Positions 14,719 through 22,761 of a DNA stretch of 24,210 nucleotides are shown here, in pieces. How positions within the stretch are numbered: position 1 is the stretch's first letter; each line of letters opens with the position of its first letter. Under the pieces are notes generated by a model. It was not told the DNA's origin and made no database searches. It saw only the letters and a list, made by a program, of their open reading frames with translations. This DNA comes from an uncultured Bacteroidales bacterium (GTDB taxonomy: Bacteria; Bacteroidota; Bacteroidia; Bacteroidales; WCHB1-69), in NCBI GenBank assembly GCA_946407715.1, contig CAMJPH010000030.1:1-24210 (forward strand). The letters are read 5' to 3'. A program made the translations under genes and the position numbers.

Positions 14719-14800
14719 ACTTAGACTATGACTTAGACTATGACTTAGATTATGACTATGGTTAATTATTAATCAGTCTTAGTTTAAGTCTAAGTCTAAG
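14719..14800. repeat. 12-bp tandem repeat with an inverted partner
   Basis: ACTTAGACTATG (14719-14730 and 14731-14742) is followed by ACTTAGATTATG (14743-14754). AAGTCTAAGTCTAAG (14786-14800) is the opposite strand of the same core, so CTTAGACT arms can pair with AGTCTAAG arms across an AT-rich loop. The element fills most of the gap between the SDR stop and the DHH promoter. Confidence 0.75.
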
Positions 14801-14812
14801 TTTGGGTATAGG

Positions 14813-15583
14813 TCAAAGCTCCCGTTTCACGATGCGGGAGAGCATAGGGATGCGCCAGCGTTCGGGGATGATGCAGGTCAGGAGATAGCTTAACGGGTTG
14901 AGGATGATTTGCCGTTTGCCGTGGAGCATCCCATCGATGTATTTGCGCGCGATGTCGGAGGTGGATTTCAGGGTGGCGCGACCGAAGAAGCCCTGCTTGG
15001 CGATGCGGGCACTCACTTCCGTGTTGGTGGCCATCGCGCCGGGTGCGGCCAGTGTCACCGTAACGCCCGTGTCTTTCAGCTCCTCGCGCAAGCTTTTCGA
15101 GAAGGCGTGGACGTAGGCTTTGGATGCCGGATAGACAGTCTTGTACGCTGTGGCCGTGAACCCCGCCATGCTACCGATGTTCAAGATGTGGGAGGGTGCG
15201 TTTTGTTGCAGATTCTGAAGCAGTGATTTTGTCAAGATGGTGGTACACATTACGTTGAGGTGGAGAATCCGCAGCAGGTAGTCCATGTTGGCGGCCTCAA
15301 TGGCGCAGCTTCCGCCCGTTCCCACATTGTTGATAAGGATGCCTACCGGATATTCTCTTGCGATGGATTCCGCCCAATCCCGCACCGTGTTCTCGTCCGA
15401 CAGATCCACAATAAAAGATTGGCAATCAGTGGAATGTCGTTTTGTGATTTCTTCGCGTACCGTTTGTACCGCATTCGTAGAGCTAACTAATAGGGTAGGG
15501 TACCCCCGCCGCGCCAACTCAAACGCCAACTCCCGGCCCAACCCCTTGCTCGCCCCCGTAATTATGGCATATTTGTTGTTCAT
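14813..15583 (-). CDS. Short-chain dehydrogenase/reductase (SDR)
   Basis: The 256-residue classical SDR has the cofactor loop TGASKGLG (9-16), NNVG (85-88), catalytic Ser138 in IGSMAG, and YPASK with Tyr151 and Lys155. The tail ends with LNPLSYLLTCIIPERWRIPM, hydrophobic enough to suggest membrane contact, as in DltE-like SDRs. It would use NAD(P)H to reduce a carbonyl or oxidise an alcohol; the substrate cannot be told. I start at the ATG at 15583 (MNNKYAIITG). The 49 extra codons upstream are translated heptamer repeats. There is no clear promoter box, so it may be read through from the GNAT-like gene. Confidence 0.9.
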   Translation of the reverse strand: MNNKYAIITGASKGLGRELAFELARRGYPTLLVSSTNAVQTVREEITKRHSTDCQSFIVDLSDENTVRDWAESIAREYPVGILINNVGTGGSCAIEAANMDYLLRILHLNVMCTTILTKSLLQNLQQNAPSHILNIGSMAGFTATAYKTVYPASKAYVHAFSKSLREELKDTGVTVTLAAPGAMATNTEVSARIAKQGFFGRATLKSTSDIARKYIDGMLHGKRQIILNPLSYLLTCIIPERWRIPMLSRIVKREL

Positions 15584-15593
15584 TGAATATATT

Positions 15594-15642
15594 GGACTTA
15601 GGACTTTAGACTTTAGACTTAGGACTTTAGACTTTGGATTTG
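15594..15642. repeat. Heptamer tandem array GGACTTA/AGACTTT (7 units)
   Basis: GGACTTA, GGACTTT, AGACTTT, AGACTTA, GGACTTT, AGACTTT and GGATTTG, gap-free, ending 10 nt before the SDR start codon. Same core heptamer and same orientation to the gene as the array before tex, 4.4 kb away. Confidence 0.88.
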
Positions 15643-15721
15643 AGATATTGGATTTAATAGAGAATGAGAAGATTTGAGAATAAGAATACTTTGACAAGGG
15701 AGAAATAAGTACTAACCCAAT

Positions 15722-15747
15722 AATTCTCAATTCTCAATTTTCAATTC
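15722..15747. repeat. Heptamer tandem array AATTCTC (3.7 units)
   Basis: AATTCTC, AATTCTC, AATTTTC and AATTC. The array covers the stop codon and last residues (RIEN) of the GNAT-like gene, so that C-terminus is encoded by the repeat. Confidence 0.82.
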
Positions 15748-16855
15748 TTTTCCGATAGCACCTCCTTCTTGCAATCACCTCCGAATCGTACTTCTGCCAG
15801 ATGCGGGCGGCGATGTTGTTTTCTAATTGCTGCGATGTGTAGGCGTATTCGAAGCCGTGGCGTAGAAAGGCTTCGTGAAGTTGCTTGTGGTAGATGGCGT
15901 GGATGCCGGTGTGCGCGTATTCGGGCAGCACGCCCGTGAGCAGCAGATCGACGTTTTTGTTCTTGTGGAGCGCGTGCAGGATATGGAACGCCCCAAACGG
16001 CCACATTTTTCCGTTGGCTTTTTTGAACGCTTTGTTCAAAGAGGGGATGCTCATGGCAATGCCGACTAATCGGCCGTTATCATCTTCTAAAAAGGAAACC
16101 AGATCCAAAATCCCGACGGAAAGGTTTTCGTCAATAATCCAGGTCATCTCCTCATGAGTGAGCGGGATGAAGTTGAAGATGTCGTGATAGCTTTCGTTTA
16201 AGACCTCCAAAAATGCGTAGCCGTCCCTTTTCAACTGTTCCTTGTCCTTAATCTCGCGCAGATGCACGTGATATTTTTGGCTCAGCAGGTCGGCCATGCG
16301 GGAAATGCGTTCAGAAACGGGTGTTACTTTCACCTTGTATTGGATGTAGTCAACCTCTTTCTCAAAACCCATAAGATCCATGTACTTAGGATAATAGGGG
16401 TAATTGTAGTCGGCACCGAGGGAGGTAAGATGGTCGAAGCCCTCTACCAGCATGGCTTGTTTCTCCATGTTAGAGTAGCGTGATGGACCGCAGATTTCCT
16501 CCAGACCTTGCGACTTTCCCCATTCTTCCACCGTCTGGAACAGCTTTTTGGCTACCTCGGGGTCTTCGATGACATCGAACCAGGCGAAGCGGATGCGTTT
16601 CTGCCCCTTTATTTCATTGCACCGGTGGTTGATGATGCCTGCGATGCGCCCGACAATTTTGCCGTTTCTCCAAGCAAGCCACATACGCAAATCACAGAAT
16701 GCCAAGGCGGGATGTTTTGTCAAAAGCTTTTCCTCGCTCTTGTCCAAATCCGGCACATAATAAGGACAGTTTTTATACAGTTTCCGAGGGAATTGTATAA
16801 ATCTCTTTATATCCTCACTTCTTTTAACTTCTTTTATATCAATAGATTGTGTCAT
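15734..16855 (-). CDS. GNAT-like N-acetyltransferase family protein
   Basis: The 373-residue protein looks like a family of conserved Bacteroidetes cytosolic proteins annotated as GNAT-like acetyltransferases. The N-terminal half has FPRKLYKNCPYYVPDL and WLAWRNGKIVGRIAGIINH, the latter a GNAT-type beta-strand. The C-terminal half has RLVGIAMSIPSLN, then LLLTGVLPEYAHTGIHAIYH and YAYTSQQLENNIAARI, resembling the acetyl-CoA-binding end of a GNAT fold. Two GNAT-like halves are therefore possible. The substrate is unknown. The ATG at 16855 has a -7 box 23 nt upstream. The final codons and stop come from the AATTCTC repeat. The divergent neighbour is the DUF975 gene. Confidence 0.75.
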   Translation of the reverse strand: MTQSIDIKEVKRSEDIKRFIQFPRKLYKNCPYYVPDLDKSEEKLLTKHPALAFCDLRMWLAWRNGKIVGRIAGIINHRCNEIKGQKRIRFAWFDVIEDPEVAKKLFQTVEEWGKSQGLEEICGPSRYSNMEKQAMLVEGFDHLTSLGADYNYPYYPKYMDLMGFEKEVDYIQYKVKVTPVSERISRMADLLSQKYHVHLREIKDKEQLKRDGYAFLEVLNESYHDIFNFIPLTHEEMTWIIDENLSVGILDLVSFLEDDNGRLVGIAMSIPSLNKAFKKANGKMWPFGAFHILHALHKNKNVDLLLTGVLPEYAHTGIHAIYHKQLHEAFLRHGFEYAYTSQQLENNIAARIWQKYDSEVIARRRCYRKRIEN

Positions 16856-16878
16856 AATCAGAAGTTTGAATCAGCGAG

Positions 16879-16886
16879 CAAAGATA
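16879..16886 (-). promoter_or_regulatory. -7 box TATCTTTG for the GNAT-like gene
   Basis: The minus strand reads TATCTTTG, 23 nt before the ATG at 16855. The -33 region falls inside the AGTGAAT heptamer array, which starts exactly 8 nt upstream of the box. Confidence 0.65.
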
Positions 16887-16894
16887 CTAATTTT

Positions 16895-16931
16895 AGTGAA
16901 TTGTGATTAGTGATTAGTGAATTGTGAATTG
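16895..16931. repeat. Heptamer tandem array AGTGAAT/TGTGATT (5 units)
   Basis: AGTGAAT, TGTGATT, AGTGATT, AGTGAAT and TGTGAAT plus TG. It is the reverse complement of the array at 16989-17016, so the two can form a long stem across the intergenic region between the divergent genes. Confidence 0.88.
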
Positions 16932-16988
16932 TTTTTATCGTTGTCCGCAAAAGTCATAGTCATTAGTCTATGTTCAAGTTTTATGTCA

Positions 16989-17016
16989 ATTCACTAATCA
17001 CAATTCACAAATCACA
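16989..17016. repeat. Heptamer tandem array ATTCACT/AATCACA (4 units)
   Basis: ATTCACT, AATCACA, ATTCACA and AATCACA, inverted relative to 16895-16931 and ending exactly 8 nt before the plus-strand -7 box at 17025. It occupies the -33 region of the DUF975 promoter. Confidence 0.88.
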
Positions 17017-17024
17017 AAAAAATG

Positions 17025-17032
17025 TATTTTTG
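17025..17032 (+). promoter_or_regulatory. -7 box TATTTTTG for the DUF975 gene
   Basis: TATTTTTG matches TAnnTTTG exactly and lies 33 nt before the ATG at 17066. It supports the short start over one at 16970, which would lie upstream of the promoter. Confidence 0.65.
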
Positions 17033-17065
17033 CCCCAAAATTATTCACCAAAAAATCGAAACATT

Positions 17066-17716
17066 ATGGGAAAAATCAACGATTTAAAAGACCAGGCTTT
17101 GGCCTCTTTGCGCGGAAAATGGGGTTCCTTTGTGGGTCTGACATTCATTTATATGCTTCTTGTGGGACTCGCCTCTTCATTATCCAGTTTCGGAACTATC
17201 TTCGAGGGCAGTAGTTTTGCCACGTTGGCTCTGTTCCTTTCAGGTTCAGGCTTTCTATTGACAATTCTTATGCTTCCGATGAGTATGGGGTTCTCTGTCG
17301 CCCATCTGCACTCCTCTCGTCAAGATTTGCCTGCGGATATCGGAGATTTATTTTACGGCTACAAGAATTTCGGACATGTGCTGGTCACATTGTTGGTGAT
17401 GGTGTTTGCTATCATTGGCGGATGTATATTGTTAATTGTGCCGGGTATTATCCTCGCCTTTGCATACGCAATGGTTCCTTATATTCTGCGTGACCATCCG
17501 GAACTGTCCGCCATGGAAACCTTGCAGATGAGCCGAGCTATGATGAAGGGACACAAAATGGATTTGTTCCTGCTGGAACTCAGTTTCATTGGATGGCTTT
17601 TTTTGGCCTTGTTGACCTTCGGCATCGGTTACCTCTGGCTGATTCCCTACATGCAGATGACCATCACCAAATTCTATGAAGAGATTCGTTTGGAATTTGA
17701 AGAGAGTCTTGAATAA
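17066..17716 (+). CDS. DUF975 family integral membrane protein
   Basis: The 216-residue protein opens with MGKINDLKDQALASLRGKWG, the basic amphipathic start typical of DUF975 proteins. Four to five hydrophobic segments follow (about 22-45, 53-75, 108-140, 170-196). The family hallmark near the C-terminus is visible: HPELSAMETLQMSRAMMKGH, LSFIGWLF, GIGYLWLIPY and ITKFYEEI. Function is unknown; it sits in the cytoplasmic membrane. I chose the ATG at 17066 because the -7 box (17025-17032) would exclude the 32 extra residues of the longer frame, which are translated repeat. The helicase gene follows 80 bp downstream without an obvious promoter, so the two may be cotranscribed. Confidence 0.85.
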   Translation: MGKINDLKDQALASLRGKWGSFVGLTFIYMLLVGLASSLSSFGTIFEGSSFATLALFLSGSGFLLTILMLPMSMGFSVAHLHSSRQDLPADIGDLFYGYKNFGHVLVTLLVMVFAIIGGCILLIVPGIILAFAYAMVPYILRDHPELSAMETLQMSRAMMKGHKMDLFLLELSFIGWLFLALLTFGIGYLWLIPYMQMTITKFYEEIRLEFEESLE

Positions 17717-17796
17717 GGTTCACCGATCGGGAACGCGTGGATAGTGTACCGGCGCCTTTCTGCATAACGCCTCAATAACAAAATAACCATCACAAA

Positions 17797-19623
17797 ATGA
17801 CTTTTCTCCAACAACTCTCCGATGCCATTGACATACAGCAGCAACGGCAAGATCAGGAATACAACGAATTGATGGAAAGGCCTTTGCGCGAGCGCGTGAG
17901 TCGTGGTTACACGATGACCAACCTTCACGCGGAGTTTGAGTTCTACGACGGGGCTCCCTCCCGTTGGGTGTCAGCACCCACTGGCACGCAACGCTATATC
18001 AACCGAGTACACATCCACTGCGAGTACAATATTTCCAAATTTCGCGAGGGCACGCAGGTGCGGCTCAGTCACGGCCTTCACTCCTTCATTATGGAGATTG
18101 AGCGGGACGATGTGAACGACTTCGTGCTGCGCTCCGGCAGCTTTGAAATACAACGCAACCTTTTGGACATCAGAAACTGCCCGCACGATGGCTGGGAAGT
18201 CAACGCTGTGAACACCAACATCACGCAACGGCTGCTTCGCGCCGCGTGGGAGAACCTTTACGGTAACCCCGAATACAGCGAACACCTCGAACGTTTCCTC
18301 TCTGGTCAGTTCCGTAATCAGTACAAAGATTCGCCGTCACCCGACTGCGGCAATCCCTCACAGAACGAAGCCATCCGCAAATCTTTCGTTTGCAGCTATT
18401 TCCATCTGATTCAAGGGCCGCCGGGGACGGGCAAGACTTTCACTGTCGCGAAAATCGTCTATTTCCTGATGAAGGCCGGCAAAAAAGTTTTTGTGACGGC
18501 TCCCACGCACACAGCTATCAATAACTGTCTTAACGCTATCGCCAACGAACTACAAGACAGGCGATTCGTAGTGAAGGTTGGGGAACGGCATCAGGCGGAC
18601 GAAATCCTCCACAACCCGCATATTACCCGCAAGTCATCGCTGAAACGCTCTGACTACCAACAAAATTTGGAGTTCTCGCAGGCGGGTTTCGTGTTGGGCG
18701 GCACGCCTTTCGCCCTCTGTTCGCCGGCATCCAAAAAGTTGGACGGTTGGCTGTTCGATTACGTGATTGTGGATGAGGCAGCGCAGATGAGCATCCCGCT
18801 CGCATTGCCTGCCATCATGCGCGGTTCACGGCTCATCTTCGTCGGAGACCACCAGCAGCTCGACCCTATTGTTCCGCAAGACACTGGCAACCGCTTCTTC
18901 GACGGCAGCATTTTCAAACGGCTCGCAGACCTCTATCCGCAGGACATCACCCTGTTGGATCAGTCGTACCGTCTCAATGAAAACCTGATCAGCATCCCGA
19001 ATCAGTTATTCTACAGCGGACGCATTGCAGCAAAACACGCTCTGAAACAACCCTATACCGATTTTGACTGTCTCGCTGCACCGCAAATCGTCAAACACCC
19101 TTCTAACGAGCTGTTAGTCATTCATCACGAGTTTGACTCGCTCGGACGTTCTCCCTACGAGGCCAACCTCGTCGCCGACATGGTGACGGATCTGTTGCGC
19201 AACGGTGTACCCATCAATGAGATCGGCATCATGAGTCCCTACCGTGCGCAGATTCGCGAAATCCGCCGGGCACTGTTGGAGAAGGCTGGCGAAGAGGTGG
19301 CGCAATCCATCTTCGTTGATACGGTGGAGCGCATGCAGGGACAGGAGAAAGACTATATTGTATATAGTATGTCCAACTCCAATCCTGCAGAAGTGGAAGA
19401 CCATCTGGAGTTCTTTTACAGTCCGAATCGGCTGAACGTGGCCCTTACTCGCGCCCGCGTGAAGTGCGTTGTGTTTGCCAACGAGAAGATTTTCACGTTC
19501 TGTGACGAGTTGCTGCAGAATCAAAGTACTTCTACAGCTCTGCACAGCGGTGCGGAAATTTTCAAAAAGTTTTTTGAGGCATCCACGAAAATAGAAATGG
19601 ATGTAAAAGATGAGGAGTGGTAA
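17797..19623 (+). CDS. UPF1/DNA2-like superfamily 1 helicase
   Basis: The 608-residue ATPase has a ~180-residue N-terminal region with a predicted beta-barrel-like part. An SF1B (UPF1/Dna2-like) helicase core follows: Q-motif PSQNEAI (187-193), Walker A GPPGTGKT (207-214), TAPTHTAINN (Ia), Walker B DEAAQ (326-330), GDHQQLDP (III, from 350), LDQSYRLNENL (IV), DTVERMQGQEKDYIV (V) and NVALTRAR (VI). All motifs are intact, so it should unwind nucleic acid 5' to 3'. There is no fused nuclease domain. Neighbouring genes do not suggest a defence system, so a housekeeping DNA/RNA role is more likely. Confidence 0.9.
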   Translation: MTFLQQLSDAIDIQQQRQDQEYNELMERPLRERVSRGYTMTNLHAEFEFYDGAPSRWVSAPTGTQRYINRVHIHCEYNISKFREGTQVRLSHGLHSFIMEIERDDVNDFVLRSGSFEIQRNLLDIRNCPHDGWEVNAVNTNITQRLLRAAWENLYGNPEYSEHLERFLSGQFRNQYKDSPSPDCGNPSQNEAIRKSFVCSYFHLIQGPPGTGKTFTVAKIVYFLMKAGKKVFVTAPTHTAINNCLNAIANELQDRRFVVKVGERHQADEILHNPHITRKSSLKRSDYQQNLEFSQAGFVLGGTPFALCSPASKKLDGWLFDYVIVDEAAQMSIPLALPAIMRGSRLIFVGDHQQLDPIVPQDTGNRFFDGSIFKRLADLYPQDITLLDQSYRLNENLISIPNQLFYSGRIAAKHALKQPYTDFDCLAAPQIVKHPSNELLVIHHEFDSLGRSPYEANLVADMVTDLLRNGVPINEIGIMSPYRAQIREIRRALLEKAGEEVAQSIFVDTVERMQGQEKDYIVYSMSNSNPAEVEDHLEFFYSPNRLNVALTRARVKCVVFANEKIFTFCDELLQNQSTSTALHSGAEIFKKFFEASTKIEMDVKDEEW

Positions 19624-19680
19624 TGTTTTGCGCTTTTGCAATGACACGCTATATCGAGTGGTGAAAATTTTCGGAGAGAA

Positions 19681-19711
19681 TTGTGGACAATGCTAATAAT
19701 TTGTACTTTTG
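19681..19711 (+). promoter_or_regulatory. Bacteroidetes promoter: TTG, 20-nt gap, TACTTTTG
   Basis: TTG (19681-19683) and TACTTTTG (19704-19711) are separated by 20 nt, fitting the -33/-7 arrangement. The dipeptidase ATG is 53 nt downstream. The promoter probably drives dipeptidase, thioesterase and the conserved hypothetical gene together. Confidence 0.75.
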
Positions 19712-19764
19712 CACTTTGTTTTTGGACTAATATCCAAAAGCCAATTTAATGTTAACGATTCAAT

Positions 19765-21360
19765 ATGAAAAAAACATTTTTAGCCCTTATTGCAGTTTTG
19801 TGGTTAATGTACGTGCCGGCGCAGAGCATTGCCGATTTCGAGTCAGACGGCATGGAATGCACTTCTATCACTGTCGGGAAAAAGGCTTCTGCGGACGGCT
19901 CGGTGATGACCTCGCACACAGACGACAGCCATCGCTCGCGCACTAACATCTACGTGACTCCGGCCCAAGACTACGAGCAGGGGGCGAAACAGCAGCTTTA
20001 CAAGCGAATGTGGGCGAAGAAACAACTGCCTGGACAGATGCAACGCTACGATAACATTCCCGTTGGCGAAATTCCGCAGGTGGAACACACCTACCAGTTC
20101 CTAAACACGGCTTATCCATGCGTGAACGAGGCGCAGTTGGCCATCGGCGAATCGACTTTCGGAGGCCGAAAGGAGCTGCAATCCGACAGCGGTCTTATTG
20201 ACTGTCAGCGGCTTTGCATGCTGCTTTTGCAACGTTGCTGTACCGCACGCGAAGCCATCGAAACAGCGGGTGTGTTGCTCAAGAAATACGGCTGGATTGA
20301 CGCGGGCGAGTGCTTGACCATCGCCGACAAGGATGAGGTATGGCATTTGGAGATTCTGGGGCCGGGCAAAGACAAAGTGGGAGCTGTTTGGGCGGCGCAG
20401 CGCGTGCCCGACGACCATATCGCGGTGAACGCCAACGCTTCCACTATAAGGGAAATCAATCTCAAGGACAAAGACTATTTTATGGCCTCTGACAACGTCT
20501 ATTCGTTGGCTAAGGAGAACGGTTGGTGGGATGGCAAGGAACCTTTCCGCTTCGCATACGCATACGCGCCGCAGACCCGCACGATGATGGCCTGCCGCCG
20601 CCGTGAATGGCGCGTGTTCGATCTCGTGGCCCCTTCCCTCCATCTCGATCCGAATGCCGAAAACTATCCGTTTTCAGTGAAACCCGACACTTTGGTGACC
20701 TTGGAGAAGATGATGAGTATCTTCCACGATTATTACGAAGGAACCCCGTATGACATGCGTAAGACGTTGACGGTCACTGACAAAGATGGCAAAACCGTCA
20801 TCTCCCCGATGGCGAACCCGTTCATGAAGCTTGATGAGCTGAAACTGCACCGTGTTAATGGTGGCTGGAACGAACGCGGCGAAAGAAGCATTGCGGTGCA
20901 TTTCACAGTTTATGCCACCATCATTCAATGCCGCAATTGGTTGCCCGATGAGGTGGGCGCATTGTGCTGGTTCGCGTTGGATAATGTCGCTTCCTCTATA
21001 TATGTGCCTGTCTATGCGAATGTTACGGATCTTCCGGAGACATACAAGACGGATGGGCGGCTTACGGGATTCAGCAAAGATGCCGCGTGGTGGGCGTTCA
21101 ACCGCGTGGGTACGATTGCAGCGCAACGCTGGGGCGATATGCACACGGTGGTTGACAATGTGTGGAAACCTTTGCAGAAGGAGTTCATTAAGGAGCATTT
21201 TGTTATTGAACAGGAAGCGATGGACCTCATTAAACAAGAAAAGTACGATGAAGCTATCCAAGTGCTGACCAATTTCACGGACATCTGCGGCAACGAAGCC
21301 GTGGAAACCGCTTGGAAATTGGGCGACCAGCTGTGGACAACGTTTGACGGAATGTGGTAG
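19765..21360 (+). CDS. C69 family dipeptidase
   Basis: The 531-residue protein begins with a signal-like segment (MKKTFLALIAVLWLMYVPAQ), then SDGMECTSITVGKKASADGS. That is the C69 (PepD) pattern in which the Cys, here Cys32, becomes the N-terminal nucleophile after processing. Further family segments: SVMTSHTDDSHRSRTNIYV, CVNEAQLAIGESTFGGRKEL, DAGECLTIADKDEVWHLEI, IAVNANASTIREIN, and a C-terminal VDNVWKPLQKEF. C69 enzymes split dipeptides. The signal peptide suggests action outside the cytoplasm. The length is normal for Bacteroidetes members. It leads an apparent operon, with the thioesterase 12 bp behind. Confidence 0.92.
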   Translation: MKKTFLALIAVLWLMYVPAQSIADFESDGMECTSITVGKKASADGSVMTSHTDDSHRSRTNIYVTPAQDYEQGAKQQLYKRMWAKKQLPGQMQRYDNIPVGEIPQVEHTYQFLNTAYPCVNEAQLAIGESTFGGRKELQSDSGLIDCQRLCMLLLQRCCTAREAIETAGVLLKKYGWIDAGECLTIADKDEVWHLEILGPGKDKVGAVWAAQRVPDDHIAVNANASTIREINLKDKDYFMASDNVYSLAKENGWWDGKEPFRFAYAYAPQTRTMMACRRREWRVFDLVAPSLHLDPNAENYPFSVKPDTLVTLEKMMSIFHDYYEGTPYDMRKTLTVTDKDGKTVISPMANPFMKLDELKLHRVNGGWNERGERSIAVHFTVYATIIQCRNWLPDEVGALCWFALDNVASSIYVPVYANVTDLPETYKTDGRLTGFSKDAAWWAFNRVGTIAAQRWGDMHTVVDNVWKPLQKEFIKEHFVIEQEAMDLIKQEKYDEAIQVLTNFTDICGNEAVETAWKLGDQLWTTFDGMW

Positions 21361-21372
21361 AATAATAGAAAA

Positions 21373-22128
21373 ATGGAACCATTACCGATTTTAGAAGAAA
21401 CATTTGTAATACCATCCTATTTTGTGGATGACACCGCCCAAATGACGGTATGTTCGCTGTTCCAGCTGATGCAGGAAATCAGCGACCGACATGCTGCGAT
21501 TCTTGGCGCGGGTTGGTACAGTCTGTGCGAAAAAGGCTATTTCTGGGTGATTACCAAAATCCAGTTGGAAATCCACCGCCTGCCCAAATGGACGGAACAG
21601 GTCACACTGCGCACTTGGGTGAGAAAATCGAATGCGGCCACCTCCCCGCGTGATTTTGAAATCATTGATTCTGACGGCCGTCTGCTTGTTGCTGCAAATG
21701 CTGTATGGGCCATTTTGGACAAAGAGCAAGGGTGTCCGCAACGCATAAATATGTTTGATGGCGGTTTTAAACCACTGGAACGTTGCGCATTAGAGCGCAA
21801 GCCGATGATAATCAAGCCGATAACGTTGCCGGTCTCATTGCCTGAACCAATAGATGTGAGATATTCCGACCTTGACATTAACAGACATGTCAACAATGCA
21901 CGGTATATTCAATGGGCGTTTGATGCCGTTAGCGAAAATTTCCGTCAAACGCATCGGATTACAGGTGTGGCGGTCAAGTTTATTGCACAAGCCAAACTCG
22001 GTGACCGTTATGTGGTGTGCTCCGAAGCCGTTTCCGATAACTGTTTCAACACCACTATTTTTTCTGCAGACGGCAAAACGGAATATTGTCGCCTTCAAAC
22101 GGAGTGGGAAACATTGAATTTGTCATGA
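21373..22128 (+). CDS. Acyl-ACP thioesterase (FatA-like)
   Basis: The 251-residue cytoplasmic enzyme is a double hot-dog thioesterase that frees fatty acids from acyl carrier protein. The N-terminal hot-dog contains SYFVDDTAQMTV, QLMQEISDRHA, GYFWVITKIQLEI and TWVRKSNAATSPRDFEI. The C-terminal one contains the active-site stretch RYSDLDINRHVNNARYIQW (164-181, with Asn170 and His172). Bacterial homologues are short versions of the plant FatA/FatB enzymes. The gene is squeezed between the dipeptidase and a conserved hypothetical gene with 12- and 21-bp gaps, suggesting cotranscription without an obvious shared pathway. Confidence 0.92.
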   Translation: MEPLPILEETFVIPSYFVDDTAQMTVCSLFQLMQEISDRHAAILGAGWYSLCEKGYFWVITKIQLEIHRLPKWTEQVTLRTWVRKSNAATSPRDFEIIDSDGRLLVAANAVWAILDKEQGCPQRINMFDGGFKPLERCALERKPMIIKPITLPVSLPEPIDVRYSDLDINRHVNNARYIQWAFDAVSENFRQTHRITGVAVKFIAQAKLGDRYVVCSEAVSDNCFNTTIFSADGKTEYCRLQTEWETLNLS

Positions 22129-22149
22129 TTATTTGAAAGGTGGTTGTGT

Positions 22150-22761
22150 ATGTACATGAATGAAGATTTGTTCGTTGATTTCTTGAATGTCAGGGATATA
22201 CTGTGGGTCGGGGTGAACTTTTCAAAAGCCAAGTTCACCCGTGATGGTTTCGACTATTCTCAAGAAATCATGCAGCACTATTTTCAGGAATGGAATAAAC
22301 TGATTTTGAACGACCAGAAAAAGTACGACATCCGAATGAGTTTCCGGAAACCGATGATGCACTACGATTTGTCTGCCGTGACAAAATTAAACAAGTCTGT
22401 AAAAATCAGCAACTTGCTTGCCAAATATATCGACATAAAAGACGTTTTCACAGATGACCAGATGGTTCAGTATATGTCTGAACTGACACTCCCGAAAACA
22501 TATCCGTATGCGTTGTCGTTCGTTGTGGAGTCGTTCGACACGACTGTTAAAACAGCAGCCATCTGGGTAGTGATTACGAAAACAGAAACGCAAGAGGTGG
22601 TGGTTTGCGAGAAATTTCTAAAAACCCCTGCTGGTTTCGGAACGCGGAACTATTGGGCCAGAACGTTTTACAATGTCTTTTATGATGTTCAGACCAATGC
22701 TTTCCTGCGTTGGGAGAATATGGTGCAGAATAAAATGGACGAGGTCAAATCAGAGATATAG
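22150..22761 (+). CDS. Conserved Bacteroidetes protein of unknown function
   Basis: The 203-residue soluble protein has two recognisable segments: ILWVGVNFSKAKFT near the start and AGFGTRNYWARTFYNVFYDV near the end. From memory these mark a Bacteroidetes family usually found with a signal peptide; this copy has none, so it is probably cytoplasmic. There are no metal-binding or catalytic motifs I can name. A frame starting with TTG at 22144 is possible, but the AAAGG at 22136-22140 favours the ATG at 22150; 22156 is a further option. Its 3' end overlaps the 3' end of queA by 12 bp, tail to tail. Confidence 0.75.
   Translation: MYMNEDLFVDFLNVRDILWVGVNFSKAKFTRDGFDYSQEIMQHYFQEWNKLILNDQKKYDIRMSFRKPMMHYDLSAVTKLNKSVKISNLLAKYIDIKDVFTDDQMVQYMSELTLPKTYPYALSFVVESFDTTVKTAAIWVVITKTETQEVVVCEKFLKTPAGFGTRNYWARTFYNVFYDVQTNAFLRWENMVQNKMDEVKSEI

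Noticed and set aside
15584..15730. 49-residue extension of the SDR
   Set aside because: It is repeat-derived sequence; the Rossmann motif normally lies within the first 15 residues, as it does from the ATG at 15583.
1680..17016. CRISPR array
   Set aside because: The repeats are 7-12 bp, directly abutting, without spacers and without cas genes.
17797..19623. Anti-phage defence helicase
   Set aside because: The helicase has a normal stand-alone UPF1-like layout with no nuclease, methylase or other defence partner nearby.
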